This document shows positions 1 to 8,359 of a stretch of DNA of 64,000 nt, piece by piece (the first letter of the stretch is position 1; each line of letters begins with the position of its first letter). The DNA lies in NCBI RefSeq assembly GCF_001429765.1, contig NZ_LMJB01000001.1, positions 311,896 to 375,895 on the forward strand, read 5' to 3'. This DNA comes from Flavobacterium sp. Root901 (lineage in GTDB: Bacteria > Bacteroidota > Bacteroidia > Flavobacteriales > Flavobacteriaceae). Made by a program: the position numbers and the translations under genes. Under the pieces are notes generated by a model. The model worked only from the letters and a program-made list of their open reading frames with translations. It was not told the origin of the DNA and did no database searches.

Positions 1-666
1 GTGGAAGCATTTAACGATTTTCTGGAAAAACAGTCAGAATTAATAGCTCCGCAAATTAAAAATACAAAAGAATATACTGCTGAATGGCTTGCGGCGAAAA
101 TGTGCGGCCGCTGGAGAAATGGTTCTCCACTTGTACTCTCGTCAGACGAACCTCAGCATGATACTTCTAAAAGTACAGATTTTGGATATTTAAAAGATGA
201 TATGCAAGGTCTTAAATGTCCGTTTTCAGCACATACCAGAGTATCGAATCCTCGTGATGAAGGCGTAGATGCAGCAGGTTCAGATACTGTCCCTCGTATT
301 ATCAGACGCGGTATGCCTTATGGACCGCCTATGTCAGTTGATCCGGATGCTGATCGCGGCTTGATTGGTTTGTTTCTTTGCGGTGACCTGAGCAGTCAGT
401 TTGAAACGCTTTATGGCTGGATAAACATGAACAATTTCAGTAATGTTTTTAATCCTGCTGATAATACACCTCAGGATCCTTTAGTCGCCAATCGTATTGT
501 TCCTTTACCCGGAAATGTCGATCCAGATTTTACAATTCCAATGGCAGATGGAAATAATATAGTAGTTCAAGGTCCTTTGCCGCAATTTGTAGTAACCCGT
601 GGAACCGCCTATTTTTTACTGCCTTCAATTTCAGCACTTAAAGAAATTGCATTAAGTGAAATATAA
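1..666 (+). CDS. DyP-type heme peroxidase, C-terminal part (5' end outside window)
   Basis: The reading frame is open from the first base, so the N-terminus lies upstream of the window. The visible 221 residues carry the DyP-family signature: CPFSAHTRVSNPR at about residues 73-85, whose His is the expected proximal heme ligand, then RIIRRGMPYG at 99-108 and RGLIGLFLCGDLSSQFE at 119-135. DyP peroxidases use hydrogen peroxide to oxidise dyes, phenols or porphyrins. The length suggests that roughly half of the protein is seen. A hairpin terminator follows directly, so this is the last gene of its transcript. The family call is firm; the substrate is unknown. Confidence 0.85.
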   Translation: MEAFNDFLEKQSELIAPQIKNTKEYTAEWLAAKMCGRWRNGSPLVLSSDEPQHDTSKSTDFGYLKDDMQGLKCPFSAHTRVSNPRDEGVDAAGSDTVPRIIRRGMPYGPPMSVDPDADRGLIGLFLCGDLSSQFETLYGWINMNNFSNVFNPADNTPQDPLVANRIVPLPGNVDPDFTIPMADGNNIVVQGPLPQFVVTRGTAYFLLPSISALKEIALSEI

Positions 667-672
667 AATTTG

Positions 673-707
673 AAAACAAAGCCGCTCTAATGGAGCGGTT
701 TTTTGTT
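673..707 (+). terminator. Rho-independent terminator after the peroxidase
   Basis: The stem CCGCTC (682-687) pairs with GAGCGG (693-698), is flanked by an A-rich left arm, and is followed by a T run at 699-704. It lies 16 bases after the peroxidase stop codon. Confidence 0.8.
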
Positions 708-776
708 TGAACTCACTTTGTGCAAAAAAGAAGCGTTAATATAATTTATAAAAACCTATTTAAAGTGAAATATTTA

Positions 777-784
777 TATTTTTG
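777..784 (+). promoter_or_regulatory. Possible -7 element for the Crp-family gene
   Basis: TATTTTTG matches the Bacteroidota -7 consensus TAnnTTTG and lies 41 bases before the start codon at 826. No clear TTG -33 element is seen at the usual distance, so this is a weak call. Confidence 0.35.
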
Positions 785-825
785 AATATTGATCAGCCAT
801 TATATTTCCTGAAAATAATATAAAT

Positions 826-1404
826 ATGAGAGCATCATTAATAGCCAGTATTCAATCTTTAATTACTCTTACCGCAAAAGAAATCGATGAAATCAACTTT
901 CTTTTTAAGAAAAAAACCTTAAAAAAAGGAGAGTTCTTTTTGGCTGACGGTCAAGTATCTCAACATGTAGGCTTTATTTTAAAAGGATTAATGCGCTATT
1001 ATATTAACATGGATGGGGAAGATAAAACATATGCATTTGCTCAGGAAAACAATTTCGTTTGTAATTATGAAAGTTTTGTACCGCAAAAACCATCAACAAA
1101 AATTATTCAGGCATTAGAAGATTGTGAAATGCTTCAAATTTCGTATGATGACTTAGAAATATTTTATAAGGTAATCGGCGAAGGTGAACGATTTGGCAGG
1201 CTTGTGATCAATCAGGTTTTTATAGAATTACTTCAGGACCTGAGCTCATTTTATACTGATACTCCCGAACACCGATATGAAAAATTCATAAAAAAACATC
1301 CTGATTTACAACAAAGAATTTCGCAGTACCACATTGCATCGTTTGTCGGAGTAAAGCCTCAGTCGTATACGAAAACGGATTTTTACTCAAAATTGATTTA
1401 TTAA
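826..1404 (+). CDS. Crp/Fnr-family transcriptional regulator, recognition helix frameshifted
   Basis: The N-terminal 130 residues look like a cyclic-nucleotide-binding-type sensor domain (KKGEFFLADGQ near residue 33, then FILKGLMRYY). The C-terminal part starts a normal helix-turn-helix with QYHIASFVGVKPQS, but then reads YTKTDFYSKLIY and stops. Related Bacteroidota regulators continue with a Ser-Arg-Ile-Arg-rich recognition helix. The frame one base over, 1361-1396, encodes SRIRKRIFTQN and a stop, which is that expected ending. An 8-base loss between two CAGT-like words near 1360-1364 would explain it. DNA binding is therefore probably impaired, unless this is an assembly error. The protein has no neighbour that reveals its regulon. 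Confidence 0.75.
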   Translation: MRASLIASIQSLITLTAKEIDEINFLFKKKTLKKGEFFLADGQVSQHVGFILKGLMRYYINMDGEDKTYAFAQENNFVCNYESFVPQKPSTKIIQALEDCEMLQISYDDLEIFYKVIGEGERFGRLVINQVFIELLQDLSSFYTDTPEHRYEKFIKKHPDLQQRISQYHIASFVGVKPQSYTKTDFYSKLIY

Positions 1405-1467
1405 CTCAGGTGCATAGATATCGGCAGCAGGTTATAGAATTTTGTATCATAATTTTTAAACAATATT

Positions 1468-2436
1468 ATGATGGTAAAGAAAATTTCTATTTCATTGGCT
1501 TTCCTGACAGGGCTGGCATTGATTTTTTTGGGAGCAAGATTTTTCATTTCTCCTGAAAATGCAGAATCTGATTTTGGTATACACTTTAATGAGCAAGGTG
1601 ATTATTCGTTTCATTACATTAAAGGCATCCGCGATATTTTTTCCGGTTTAGTACTTTGTATTCTGGTGCTGAAAGAAATAAAAGCACTTGGCATAGCAAT
1701 ACTGCTTGGTACAATAATTCCAGCCGTTGATCTGTTAATCGTTTTAAATAAGGATTATAATGATATAATTCCTGCTATCTCGCACATATGCGCAATTGCG
1801 GTTTGTTTTATTTCGGGGCTAATTTTAATATTGAATAAACCCGGTAATAATAGTAATATAAAAATGCAAGGCTATATTCATTTGATTAAATCAGCTGTTT
1901 CACAGAAAGACAGTGTATTAGAAATGAATATCCTGCCCGGCGAAAAGACACCGTGGCACCATCATACCTTGTTTTCCGAAACTTTCGAAATTTTAAAAGG
2001 AACGCTGGAAGTTGGAAAAGGAAATGATGTACTTAATTTAACACCGGGAGATACAGCAGTTATCCAGCCTAATGAAAAACATTATTTCCATAATATCTCA
2101 GAGGAAGAATGTCTCATTAAAGTCACTATCAGGCCCGGGAACTTAAACTTTGAATACTCTCTATTAATTCTAAAAGGTTTGTCAAACGATGGACTAGCAA
2201 CTAAATCTGGTATTCCTAAAAATATCTCTGACTTAGCATTATTTATCTATTTAAATAATTCAAGGATGAACGGAATTCAAAAACTTGCTGAACCATTATT
2301 CAATTGGATCGCTAAGTCTGCTATTAAAAAAGGCCGTCTGGATGAACTGATAGGGAAATATTGCAAAGTTGAAAACTATTCTAAAGAGGAAATTATTGAA
2401 CTAACAAATATTCAAAATAAAAAAATTAGGATGTGA
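1468..2436 (+). CDS. Membrane DUF4267-like domain fused to a cupin domain
   Basis: Residues 1-125 form about four membrane helices and contain the pattern FFxSPExAxxxFGI then IKGIRDIFSGLVL, typical of DUF4267-like small membrane proteins. After a short linker, residues 150-222 form a cupin. The cupin has a HHH cluster at 164-166, Glu at about 171 and His at about 205/208, which are the usual metal ligands. A helical tail of about 100 residues follows. The two parts normally occur as separate proteins. A start at the second codon Met is also possible. No function is assigned; cupins of this type often bind a metal and either sense or oxidise small molecules. Confidence 0.6.
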   Translation: MMVKKISISLAFLTGLALIFLGARFFISPENAESDFGIHFNEQGDYSFHYIKGIRDIFSGLVLCILVLKEIKALGIAILLGTIIPAVDLLIVLNKDYNDIIPAISHICAIAVCFISGLILILNKPGNNSNIKMQGYIHLIKSAVSQKDSVLEMNILPGEKTPWHHHTLFSETFEILKGTLEVGKGNDVLNLTPGDTAVIQPNEKHYFHNISEEECLIKVTIRPGNLNFEYSLLILKGLSNDGLATKSGIPKNISDLALFIYLNNSRMNGIQKLAEPLFNWIAKSAIKKGRLDELIGKYCKVENYSKEEIIELTNIQNKKIRM

Positions 2437-2657
2437 GTTGATACTATTTTCCAATAGATGTAGACATTCTCATTTAATTTTGCAACTGGCAAAATTCTTA
2501 ATTTTAAATAAAAACTTAAGAAAAACAGCAATTATAACATTATTAGTTGAAAATATAATTACCAATCTAAATACTTTACATTATATCTAAAATTATCAAT
2601 ATATTTGGATTAAATGTTAGAAGTTATAAATTATGATCATTTATATATTTATTAATC

Positions 2658-2756
2658 TCAAACACTTCAGATTACTATCCTTTTGGACAGTTAGTGCCTA
2701 ATAGACATGGTTCTAGTGATTCCTATAGATATGGATTCCAAAAACAGGAAAATTAG
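2658..2756 (+). pseudogene. Rhs core tip remnant
   Basis: One frame reads a Rhs-associated core tip: DYYPFGQLVPNRHGSSDSY at about 2670-2726, then RYGFQKQEN and a TAG at 2754-2756. Intact flavobacterial Rhs proteins continue here with [17 protein letters not shown] and then a variable toxin. No long Rhs frame lies upstream, so this is a severed tip left by recombination. It shares its signature with the minus-strand fragment at 6994-8010. The tag is lost four bases before the next gene starts. Confidence 0.75.
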
Positions 2757-2760
2757 AATA

Positions 2761-3447
2761 ATGGAAAAAGAAAAAAACGTTTGGGAATTAATTAAAAGTA
2801 ATCATTTTGAAGAAGCTTCTATTGTTGCAGATGAGCAATATTCTTTAACTAAAGATATATCTATTTTAAACAATAAAGTATTTGCACTTTTACAATTACA
2901 AAGATATAGTGACGTAATAGAATTATGTGATACAATTATTCACAAGACCGATGGCGAGACCGATGTAGATTTTATTCTATCAGGTATTGCTTTTTGGGCA
3001 CTTGATAATAAGAGTAAAGCCATTGAATATTGGACAAAAGGAGAGAAAGCTAAGTACGCCGATATTGCGGGAGGAATAGATGTGTTGATATTTCAATACT
3101 TTGCAAGTGTAAAACTAAATGATGATAAATTATTATTGACAGTGAAAAAGAAAATGAAAAAACTGTTAAAGAATAAAATTGCTACTAATTTTTACGGGTT
3201 GCAAGGAAACTACCTTTTAGATGAAATTACAGAAACTGAATTATACTCATCAGTAACTATGACAAATATTTTAAGAGAAAGACAATTATGTTGTCTTGAT
3301 TTTGTTTTAGGTATTAAAAAATTAGAATCGTCGAATTTAGATTTTTATAAAAAAAAATTAACTGATTGTATCAGTTATGGTGCTAATGCATATTTAGAGC
3401 ATTTTTTTTATTTAGCTAAAGTTGAGTTGAATATGGGTTCATTGTAA
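2761..3447 (+). CDS. Helical repeat protein, candidate orphan immunity protein
   Basis: I place the start at the ATG at 2761, four bases after the Rhs remnant stops, rather than at 2707, because the region before it is Rhs coding sequence in another frame. The product of about 228 residues is Lys- and Leu-rich, with alternating helices that resemble TPR-like repeats (for example NNKVFALLQLQRYSDVIELC). It has no signal peptide or membrane segment. Its position directly behind a Rhs tip is where immunity genes sit, so an orphan immunity role is likely, but no family is recognised with confidence. Confidence 0.55.
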   Translation: MEKEKNVWELIKSNHFEEASIVADEQYSLTKDISILNNKVFALLQLQRYSDVIELCDTIIHKTDGETDVDFILSGIAFWALDNKSKAIEYWTKGEKAKYADIAGGIDVLIFQYFASVKLNDDKLLLTVKKKMKKLLKNKIATNFYGLQGNYLLDEITETELYSSVTMTNILRERQLCCLDFVLGIKKLESSNLDFYKKKLTDCISYGANAYLEHFFYLAKVELNMGSL

Positions 3448-3486
3448 GAAAAAAAATGATTAATTAAAATAAATAAAATTAGAATT

Positions 3487-3759
3487 ATGATAAAATTTAT
3501 TAGATGGATTCTGTATGTCGGCTTAGTTTGGCCAATAATATATTCTTGTTTGGATGTATTTTATAAAACTAAGTTCAATATAGAGCAAGTATATTATATT
3601 GGTAAAACTACAAGAAATGTTTTTTCATTTTTTGTTATACTCTTTATCTTATTGAGTGTTTATATGTTTAAAAAAGAGAAAAAGATTATTTACATATTTT
3701 TTACGTTGTATCATTTACTATTTTTGATAGTACTGAATTATTATTGGACTTCAGTATAA
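3487..3759 (+). CDS. Small membrane protein of unknown function
   Basis: A 90-residue protein with three hydrophobic stretches: about 6-22 (IRWILYVGLVWPIIYSC), 45-60 (VFSFFVILFILLSVYMF) and 68-86. It lies 39 bases after the candidate immunity gene on the same strand and may be co-transcribed with it. No family is recognised. Small membrane proteins are common immunity partners in toxin islands, but nothing in the sequence proves this. Confidence 0.5.
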   Translation: MIKFIRWILYVGLVWPIIYSCLDVFYKTKFNIEQVYYIGKTTRNVFSFFVILFILLSVYMFKKEKKIIYIFFTLYHLLFLIVLNYYWTSV

Positions 3760-3852
3760 ACACCACGCTCTGCGAAGAGTTCTTATCAAAAAAAAATCGT
3801 ATGCGTTGTGCGAATGTCTCCTGACTTCGCACCCCACAATCTAAAGCAAACA

Positions 3853-3890
3853 AAAAAGCCACTTCATTATGAGTGGCTTTTGGCTAATAA
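3853..3890. terminator. Bidirectional terminator hairpin
   Basis: AAAAGCCACTT pairs with GAGTGGCTTTT around a short loop (3855-3881), with an A-rich left side and a T-rich right side. It lies between the convergent genes 3487-3759 and 3903-4211. Confidence 0.65.
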
Positions 3891-3902
3891 GAAATGATGT
3901 TT

Positions 3903-4211
3903 TTACGGAATAGCCGTAAATGTACCTGTGGTGATATTGAATCTTTTTTCTACTATTTTAGTACCGTCACAGTAACCTAATGGAAAACCATTATCATTGG
4001 TTAAGTTACTAATATTGAATTCACCTTTTAAGGTTTTTCCATCAAAACTAGTGATTTTTATTGTTCCTGATGTTTCATCTGTATCCCAAAGATTAACTTC
4101 TTTATAACAAAGTGAGGAGTCATTTAGAGGTAAAAAGTAAAAGGTGTTCTTTGTGTATAAGTTGTATGTTTTATTTACAACTAAGACATTATCAGTTGTC
4201 CTGATTGTCAA
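3903..4211 (-). pseudogene. Truncated secreted beta-rich protein fragment
   Basis: About 102 residues can be read from a TTG codon. An in-frame TGA lies roughly 20 bases further upstream, and there is no signal peptide. The sequence has the look of the C-terminal half of a small secreted Bacteroidota lipoprotein of beta type (SGTIKITSFDGKTLKGEF, ending ITTGTFTAIP). The N-terminal half and promoter are missing, so I treat it as a fragment within the recombination-scarred island. The exact family is uncertain. Confidence 0.45.
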
Positions 4212-4323
4212 ACTAAATATCCCGATGGCTCAGATATATCAACACAATGATAGGGCAGATTTGCAATCTGTGCCTAAAGTAAAGCTACACAGCTATTGAC
4301 AAAAACAAATCCAATAAATGAAA

Positions 4324-4349
4324 CCTCGTATAAATACGAGGTTTTTTTA
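4324..4349 (+). terminator. Hairpin with T run
   Basis: CCTCGTA (4324-4330) pairs with TACGAGG (4335-4341) and is followed by seven T bases. No intact plus-strand gene precedes it, so it is probably left over from a lost gene. Confidence 0.6.
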
Positions 4350-4386
4350 TTCCAAAGCATATAACAAATTAAGGCTCTGTTTTTAT

Positions 4387-5431
4387 TCAATAACTCTCCA
4401 ATTTACTGTGCACCTTCTCAATCTCTTTATCCATATAAGCCTGTGCATAATGAACATATCGATTAAAAGAAGTACTGGCATGACTATGTCCGCTAATTTT
4501 GCGAACTAAATGCTCCGGCATTCCTAAAATAAGTAAAGTAGTAATAGCAGTTCTTCGCATCATGTGCGAACTCATTTTATCGCAAAAGCGATTTTTTGAA
4601 GTATCTGTTTTTTTAGTTATGGTTTGCGTTTTGCCTTGCTTTTCTCTCGAAACTTCAATCGGGGTTGTAAAACCTGCAAGTTCACCAATATGTTTTAAAC
4701 TTTTATTAAAATTGAATAAACTAGTGTTTCCAAAAAGTGGCACTTTGTTATTTGAAGTTGTATAACGTTGAAAAATAGCAACAGCATAGGCAGAAAGTTT
4801 GATAAAACTAAAGGTTTTGGTTTTCTTAGATTTTAGTTTTAGGTACCATTCGCCATCTATTTTTTCGAAATTTTTATTGGTTAATAAAAAAATATCGGAG
4901 TAACGTAAACCTGTAGAACAACCAAATACAAAAATATCTTTAATGCGTTTGTAACTAGGTATTAGTGTTTGCTCAAATTCTTTGTCGTGAATTAAAAACT
5001 TAAGCTGTTCTGGTGAAAGAACAAATATTTCTATTTCTTCTTTTCGAACATAAAACAAACGTTGAAAGTCGCCTGTATTTAAATCTTTATCATTTTTTAA
5101 ATAATTGAAAAACACACGAATTACTTTAATATTAGCTCCCACATAATTATCGTGACAGCCTTTTTATATAAGAACTCCGTAAACTTTTGATAGAACTTTT
5201 CCAGTAACTTTTCTCAGATCCTAATTCACGTTTATCCAATTTTGAAGCGTCGCAAATACGTAATTCAAATTTAGTTTCACTCGAAAACTGAATCAAATTA
5301 TTTAATACATACTTATAGTTTTGTATAGAGTCTGGTTTTATTTTTTCTCCATTTTTTTTGAGTCGTTTTCCTGTTTCGGTTTCCTTTATAAATTGTTTGA
5401 ATAAGGAAATAATTGGACTCGATTTTTTCAT
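4387..5431 (-). pseudogene. Tyrosine recombinase/integrase, two frameshifts
   Basis: Two frames make one integrase. 5147-5431 encodes the N-terminal SAM-like core-binding domain, starting MKKSSPIISLFKQFIKET. 4387-5142 encodes the catalytic domain, with the first Arg in GLRYSDIF, HMMRR for the H-x-x-R box, GHSHAS for the second His, and the nucleophile Tyr in NRYVHYAQ. Between them, restoring one T near 5193-5197 and one A in the T5 run at 5161-5165 (plus strand) gives a continuous reading: FYQKFTEFLYKKGCHDNYVG. Two small deletions therefore broke the gene. All catalytic residues survive, so the break may be recent. It probably came with a mobile element that is now gone. Confidence 0.8.
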
Positions 5432-5532
5432 GGTTTTGTTTTTGACAAAAATATCATTTTAGTTGATAACATAAATTTTCTGAGTATGAATAAAAAGCTA
5501 CAACTTTTTAATTTATTGCATGACAATCACCA

Positions 5533-5682
5533 TCTTTAATTTTAGGAATGCCATAACATTTGGTACGCAAAATTAGCGGACATAGCCATGCCAGTACTTC
5601 TTTTAATCGTTATGTACATTATGCGCAAGCTTACATGGATAAGGAGATTGAGAAAGTCCATGGTAAATTGGAGAGTTATTAA
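5533..5682 (+). pseudogene. Second integrase 3' fragment, inverted copy
   Basis: The plus strand encodes LILGMP, then a TAA at 5554-5556, then HLVRKISGHSHASTSFNRYV and on to the ending KLESY. This repeats, nearly base for base, the last 50 codons of the integrase on the minus strand at 4387-4540. One difference makes the stop (GAA to TAA); another changes Ser to Gly near the end. The two copies therefore form an inverted repeat about 1 kb apart. Confidence 0.85.
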
Positions 5683-5870
5683 ATGTATATCTGCCGTATG
5701 TTCCGCTTATCTACACAATAAAATCTATCTCAGATACAGAGTTGGTATTGGTGTTAAATAGTTCAGGAGATACAAGTACTTATAGTAAGTATTATCCTCA
5801 ATAATTTAGGCTACAAAAAAATCCAATATCACTAATTCTGAAAGACTTTAATAAGAACTTATAAAAGAAA

Positions 5871-5905
5871 TAAGCGTTAATCCTGCGGAGCAGGATTAAC
5901 GCTTA
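5871..5905 (-). terminator. Strong terminator hairpin
   Basis: A perfect 15-base stem (arms 5871-5885 and 5891-5905, core GTTAATCCTG) with loop CGGAG, flanked by A-rich sequence on the left and T-rich sequence on the right. It lies about 80 bases past the end of the minus-strand gene at 5983. Confidence 0.7.
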
Positions 5906-5982
5906 TTTACTATAAAATGATTAAAAATATTATTGTTATTTTACCTACACGTGTGATGCATTAGAACACTTTGCAGAGCTGG

Positions 5983-6990
5983 TTATAATAAATCTAGTGT
6001 TTCTTTTTCTTTCTCAAAATTAAGATAACCACTTTCTATCTTTAATTTATCACCATCAACAAATACTTTGGAGAGAAATGAAGATTCAACCCCTCTATTA
6101 TCCAAATGATAAAGAGCAATTTGTTTTTGTTTACTTAAAGTTCCATTTTTATTAAAAATTTGGTATCCAATTTCTTTGACAATTTCATAATTTCGGTAAT
6201 TATAATCATTTAAGAAAAACACAATTACTTTGCCGTCTTTTAATTTTTTTGAATCTAAGAAATAGTTTTTCATGGAAACCTTACTTTCTTCTTCGATAGA
6301 TGACAAAACTTGCGTGGTAGTGTCTATGCTACAATATTTATATGGAACTAAGTCAATTTTGCTTTTAAAAAATGTTTTGTCAAAATTCCAAAAGTTCTCT
6401 TTTCTATCTGGTAGACTATCTAGTTTGGGACAATAACTAGTACAAACTTGTAATTTTTCACAATCATAAATATCATAAGGAAATCTTTTTTGGGAATTAT
6501 ACTTGTAATAATTTGCTTCAGCATTAATATCATTTTTAGGTCTAAAACTGATAATAGAACTAGCATTTAGTAAACAAACTTTTTTGGTAGTTTTACTGTT
6601 GTTTTTTATCCTCCAAGCAATAATGTCATATCCAGAAAGTTTAGTATTTGAATAATAGTTCAATAAATAAACTAAAATCCGTTCTTCTTTATCATTTTTG
6701 AAGTGATGGAGTATTATTAAATTGAGTTTCCCATCATTATAAAATTTGCCTAACGAATATAATTTATTACTTGCAGTGTCGTTCAGTTTTATCTCAAACT
6801 CTTTATCATCGCTAACTAATAAATGACTCAATTCTTTATAGCTTAAACTTTTACTATTCATTACATTATTAAAAGTCAAATCATCAATAACTAAAGGTAA
6901 TTCAAGATTGGGAAATCTTAGTAAAGCAGTATCATTTTTTTGAGACAAAGCACTAAGAGTAATAAAAAAAAATAAAAAATATCGTATCAT
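5983..6990 (-). CDS. Exported protein of unknown function behind Rhs toxin tip
   Basis: A 335-residue protein with a short N-terminal hydrophobic segment, MIRYFLFFFITLSALSQ, that looks like a signal peptide. The rest is soluble, with several Cys around residues 175-190 (CEKLQVCTSYCP). It starts three bases after the Rhs toxin fragment ends, the standard place of an immunity gene, so it may protect against that toxin in the periplasm. No family is recognised. An ordinary exported protein captured by recombination is the alternative. Confidence 0.5.
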   Translation of the reverse strand: MIRYFLFFFITLSALSQKNDTALLRFPNLELPLVIDDLTFNNVMNSKSLSYKELSHLLVSDDKEFEIKLNDTASNKLYSLGKFYNDGKLNLIILHHFKNDKEERILVYLLNYYSNTKLSGYDIIAWRIKNNSKTTKKVCLLNASSIISFRPKNDINAEANYYKYNSQKRFPYDIYDCEKLQVCTSYCPKLDSLPDRKENFWNFDKTFFKSKIDLVPYKYCSIDTTTQVLSSIEEESKVSMKNYFLDSKKLKDGKVIVFFLNDYNYRNYEIVKEIGYQIFNKNGTLSKQKQIALYHLDNRGVESSFLSKVFVDGDKLKIESGYLNFEKEKETLDLL

Positions 6991-6993
6991 AAT

Positions 6994-8010
6994 TTAAGGT
7001 TTTTCAATAGTTTTACCTGATTCATCATCTGTTACTTCTATAACTTCATCACTTATCGGTTTACCTATCTTCTCTAACTTAAAGTTAGGAACGGCTATTG
7101 GAGTAACAATAATACCATTTTTATTTCTAGGGTCATTTATATGTAAAGTATTACCTGCTAGAGATTCTACATCTAATTGAGTTACATTAACTTTAAAACC
7201 TTTAGCTATAAATCCAGCTGTTAGTTCATTTATGAAATCCGTTTTTATATTTGTTGCTTGAATATCGACTTGAAGTTGATACCCTTTCAACAAATACTTC
7301 ATTAAATATTCTTTTTGCTTAACAACTGTAAATGTTTTTGTTTTATCATACCCTTCAGAAGCATCAATTTTTACTTGGTAAGGTTTTGATTTTACAGGGT
7401 ACACGTCTGTTGTTCCATTCTTTTGAGTAAATTCATTAATGTCATTAGTCAACATATTAGAACTCGTAACATCAAGTAAAAGTTCATTAGGTGAAGAATA
7501 TTTTTTATTAGATATAAAACTACCAACATTAACGCTACCTACTCCAGGTTTTCTTAATGGAACTTCTTGATTAAGTTCAATCATTTTATAATTTGAATAT
7601 CCACCAAATTTATTTGCATCGATGTTGTTATAACTTTGCCTTATTATACCTAATTTAATTTTTTCATCATAGATAACTTGTGTCGAATATTTTTTTGATA
7701 CAGGGTCTTGATAAGTTTTTATTTCAAATTCTAATCCTTCTAGCTCTCCGCCATCAATAACTCTATTTTCGCTAAAAGCATACGGGCTATTGTGAGCAAA
7801 GTCTTTATATAGTGGGTCTCTTGTAAAAAACCTACCAATCCTCGGGTCATGCATCCTGAAAGTATAGTTAAGTGAATTCCCTTCCCCGTCTTTAATTTCA
7901 TCATCTTTTTCCTGCCCCTGGAAATCATATCGGTATTCATGCGGGCTTACGCTTCCATGACGGTCGGGTAAGAGCATTCCAAAAGGATAGAAATGTTTAC
8001 CTTTTTGAGA
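6994..8010 (-). pseudogene. Rhs C-terminal fragment with variable toxin-like tail
   Basis: The frame is open from just after an in-frame TGA at 8011-8013. It reads [53 protein letters not shown] and [21 protein letters not shown], the canonical Rhs core end. About 240 residues of unrelated variable sequence follow, ending in ESGKTIEKP. The large Rhs shell is absent. Without it the tail could not be delivered, although an internal start at ATG 7977 would still allow a product. The variable domain has no motif I recognise. The downstream gene overlaps the island logic as possible immunity. Confidence 0.75.
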
Positions 8011-8359
8011 TCAGCAAAAATAAGAACTTCAAATTATAATAAATGTGTAAAAATGCAATTTTATGCGCTTTTTGTTAATTCAAATGTATAGATAATTCTA
8101 GATATATAATTAAAAAATGAAATGTGCAATTAACAAAATCATTGGCAGGCTTTAAAAATCACAATAACCCACTTCACATTATTTTTCGCAGGTAATACAT
8201 TCTGTTGAAACTTAATAGAATTAAAAGATAAGTTTAAAATCCATAAGCCGTCTTATACTTATTTAAATTCTGCAATAACCCTCGTATAATTCTGTAATAA
8301 ATAACTCGGCAGAAAAATTTAAATTCGGTTAAAATTTAAATTCGGTTAAAATTTATAAA
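8011..8359. other. Gene-free stretch with a 17-base tandem duplication
   Basis: No gene is visible. At about 8320-8353 the word TAAATTCGGTTAAAATT occurs twice in tandem directly before the flavoprotein start. It may mark a duplicated operator or a slippage event. Confidence 0.5.

Larger units (their letters stand above)
5432..5982. other. Gene-free gap holding only remnants
   Basis: Apart from the inverted integrase fragment (5533-5682) and the hairpin at 5871-5905, I see no credible coding sequence here. The stretch 5683-5870 is AT-rich with stops in all frames. Confidence 0.6.

Noticed and set aside
4318..4765. Plus-strand ORFs antisense to the integrase
   Set aside because: They mirror the integrase catalytic region and have no signature of their own.
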